Assembly: GCA_013361075.1 (NCBI GenBank)
Contig: JABWAJ010000270.1
Coordinates: 1-7,559 of the forward strand
From: Saprospiraceae bacterium
GTDB lineage: Bacteria > Bacteroidota > Bacteroidia > Chitinophagales > Saprospiraceae
DNA length: 7,559 nt
Reading direction: 5' to 3'
Part shown: one piece after another, positions 6,225-7,559 of the stretch
Numbering within the stretch: position 1 is the first letter of the stretch
Layout of the letters: each line of letters opens with the position of its first letter
Notes under the pieces: model-generated
What the model was told of the DNA's origin: nothing
Seen by the model: the letters and a program-made list of their open reading frames with translations, nothing else
Databases searched by the model: none
Program-made: the position numbers and the translations under genes

Positions 6225-7478
6225 ATGCGTCGTACGAAGCAAAATTACCATTGTTCTTTTTGTGGAAAAGACAAATCAGAAGCCCTGATTCTCATCGCGG
6301 GCATTGAAGGCCATATCTGCGAAGTATGCGTAGAACAGGCAGGAGAGATTGTTCAGCAAGAACTTTATGGCGTTCAAAAAGCCCAGGGAGAAGCGGCTAA
6401 GGTAAAATCCAGCGCCCCGGCTTCCATAAAGCCCGGAGAAATTAAAGCCTATTTGGATGAATATGTCATTGGGCAAAACGAAGCAAAAAAATTCCTCTCC
6501 GTTGCAGTTTACAACCACTATAAGCGGCTGGATCAGCCCAAAAGCGGCGATGTCGAGATCGAAAAATCCAATATCCTGCTGGTAGGCCAAACAGGAACAG
6601 GCAAAACCCTGCTGGCAAAAACCATTGCCCGTTTTCTGAATGTGCCTTTCGCCATTGTAGATGCGACGGTGTTTACCGAAGCAGGCTATGTGGGGGAAGA
6701 TGTAGAAAGCATCCTCAGTCGCCTGCTCCAGGTTTGCGATTATGATGTGGCTGCAGCCGAACGCGGCATTGTTTACATTGATGAGATTGACAAAATTGCC
6801 CGGAAAACAGATAATCCTTCCATTACCCGGGATGTTTCGGGCGAAGGAGTACAGCAAGCCCTGCTGAAAATGCTGGAAGGCACCGATGTAAACGTACCCC
6901 CGCAGGGCGGCCGCAAACATCCGGAGCAAAAAATGGTGAAAGTCAACACCGAAAATATCCTGTTCATCTGCGGCGGTGCTTTTGACGGGCTGGACAAACT
7001 GATCGCCCAGCGCGTCAACACCCAGGTGATTGGCTACCGCGCCAATGAAACCGAACGCATTGAAAAAGACAACTTGTTGCAGTACGTCACCCACCAGGAT
7101 GTCCGCCATTTCGGGCTAATCCCTGAGCTGGTAGGCCGCTTGCCTGTACTGACCTTTTTAGACCCCCTCGATGTGCCCACGCTGCGCCGCATACTCACTG
7201 AGCCTAAAAATGCGCTGGCACTTCAGTACAAAAAACTCTTTGAACTGGAAGGCATTCAACTCAGGTTTTCGGACGATGCCATTGATTACATTGCTCAAAA
7301 AGCGCTCGAATTCAAGCTCGGTGCCCGCGGCCTGCGCTCCATCTGCGAAGCCATTATGACGGATGCCATGTTTGAATTCCCGTCGCGCGATGACATCAAA
7401 GCGTTTGAGATTACAGCAGAATACGCAGAGGAGAAGTTGTCAAGGTCGAAAATGACCCAAAGGTTGAAGGCGGCGTAG
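6225..7478 (+). CDS. clpX: ATP-dependent Clp protease ATP-binding subunit ClpX
   Basis: ClpX is the AAA+ unfoldase that recognises tagged or regulatory substrates, unfolds them and threads them into ClpP; alone it remodels protein complexes. The 417-residue product is of normal length. The N-terminal zinc-binding domain has C10-x2-C13 and C32-x2-C35. The AAA+ core has Walker A GQTGTGKT (121-128), pore loop 1 GYVG (154-157), Walker B IVYIDE (182-187), the RKH pore loop (230-232), an arginine-finger region GLIPELVGRLP (297-307, R305) and sensor 2 GARGLRS (366-372). The ClpP-docking loop, IGF in E. coli, reads IGY (269-271); from memory, Bacteroidota ClpX commonly have a Tyr here. The ATG at 6225 gives the normal distance to the zinc domain. 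No Shine-Dalgarno site is visible. A likely own promoter lies directly upstream, and a strong hairpin follows the gene. Confidence 0.97.
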   Translation: MRRTKQNYHCSFCGKDKSEALILIAGIEGHICEVCVEQAGEIVQQELYGVQKAQGEAAKVKSSAPASIKPGEIKAYLDEYVIGQNEAKKFLSVAVYNHYKRLDQPKSGDVEIEKSNILLVGQTGTGKTLLAKTIARFLNVPFAIVDATVFTEAGYVGEDVESILSRLLQVCDYDVAAAERGIVYIDEIDKIARKTDNPSITRDVSGEGVQQALLKMLEGTDVNVPPQGGRKHPEQKMVKVNTENILFICGGAFDGLDKLIAQRVNTQVIGYRANETERIEKDNLLQYVTHQDVRHFGLIPELVGRLPVLTFLDPLDVPTLRRILTEPKNALALQYKKLFELEGIQLRFSDDAIDYIAQKALEFKLGARGLRSICEAIMTDAMFEFPSRDDIKAFEITAEYAEEKLSRSKMTQRLKAA

Positions 7479-7507
7479 GTAACTGACGATCGGTAAACTA
7501 CAATTAA

Positions 7508-7517
7508 GCCAATTGGC
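7508..7517. repeat. Perfect 10-bp palindrome behind clpX
   Basis: GCCAATTGGC is fully self-complementary and sits 30 bases after the clpX stop, two bases before the larger hairpin. It is too short to assign a role and may be chance. Confidence 0.3.
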
Positions 7518-7519
7518 AG

Positions 7520-7559
7520 ACATGAGCCATTCTGAATGAAAATTCGGAATGGCTCATGT
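7520..7559 (+). terminator. 18-bp hairpin with GAAA loop, likely clpX terminator (at window edge)
   Basis: ACATGAGCCATTC (7520-7532) and GAATGGCTCATGT (7547-7559) are perfectly complementary. The inner TGAAT/ATTCG extends the stem to 18 bp with one T-G pair, closed by the tetraloop GAAA (7538-7541). It starts 42 bases after the clpX stop, where a terminator is expected. The window ends exactly at the foot of the stem, so the T-run that would prove it cannot be seen. Confidence 0.65.

Noticed and set aside
6276..7109. Long open frame (277 codons) on the - strand across clpX
   Set aside because: It is antisense to clpX, follows clpX codon bias and shows no domain of its own.

Overview
The window looks like chromosomal DNA of a Bacteroidota bacterium, most likely from the Saprospiria (Haliscomenobacter/Lewinella-like). 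The evidence is a giant SprB-repeat surface protein with a type IX secretion (T9SS) C-terminal sorting domain, a Bacteroidota-style ClpP with a long N-terminal extension, a ClpX with an IGY rather than IGF loop, weak or absent Shine-Dalgarno sites and TTG/TAnnTTTG-like promoters. Genus-level placement is an inference from domain style only.

Layout, all on the + strand. (1) Positions 1-3353 hold the 3' part of a very large secreted adhesin-like gene whose start lies upstream of the window. It has the tail of one SprB repeat, eight complete repeats of 222-228 bp, an SdrD B-like domain, a Cys-containing Ig-like domain, a PKD-like domain, a linker and a T9SS type A sorting domain. A strong intrinsic terminator follows (3376-3416). 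(2) Positions 3417-3600 are non-coding, with a likely Bacteroidota-type promoter and a short leader hairpin. (3) Positions 3601-3682 are tRNA-Leu(UAG), without an encoded CCA. (4) Positions 3683-3871 are non-coding, with no clear terminator or promoter, and end in a run of ten A just before the next start codon. (5) Trigger factor (tig, 3872-5296), ClpP (5372-6073) and ClpX (6225-7478) follow in the conserved tig-clpP-clpX order. A long hairpin built from GGCAARR-type words lies between clpP and clpX, and a likely clpX promoter follows it. A very stable hairpin with a GAAA loop closes the window behind clpX.

How the genes work together: trigger factor binds nascent chains at the ribosome exit tunnel. 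ClpX unfolds substrates and feeds them into the ClpP barrel. The three genes form a protein-quality-control cluster that is often found together in bacteria. The adhesin gene is functionally unrelated and is separated from the cluster by its own terminator.

I see no CRISPR array, insertion sequence, phage, toxin or defence gene. Apart from the repeat architecture of the adhesin and the hairpin between clpP and clpX, this is an ordinary region, and I do not claim a new system here.
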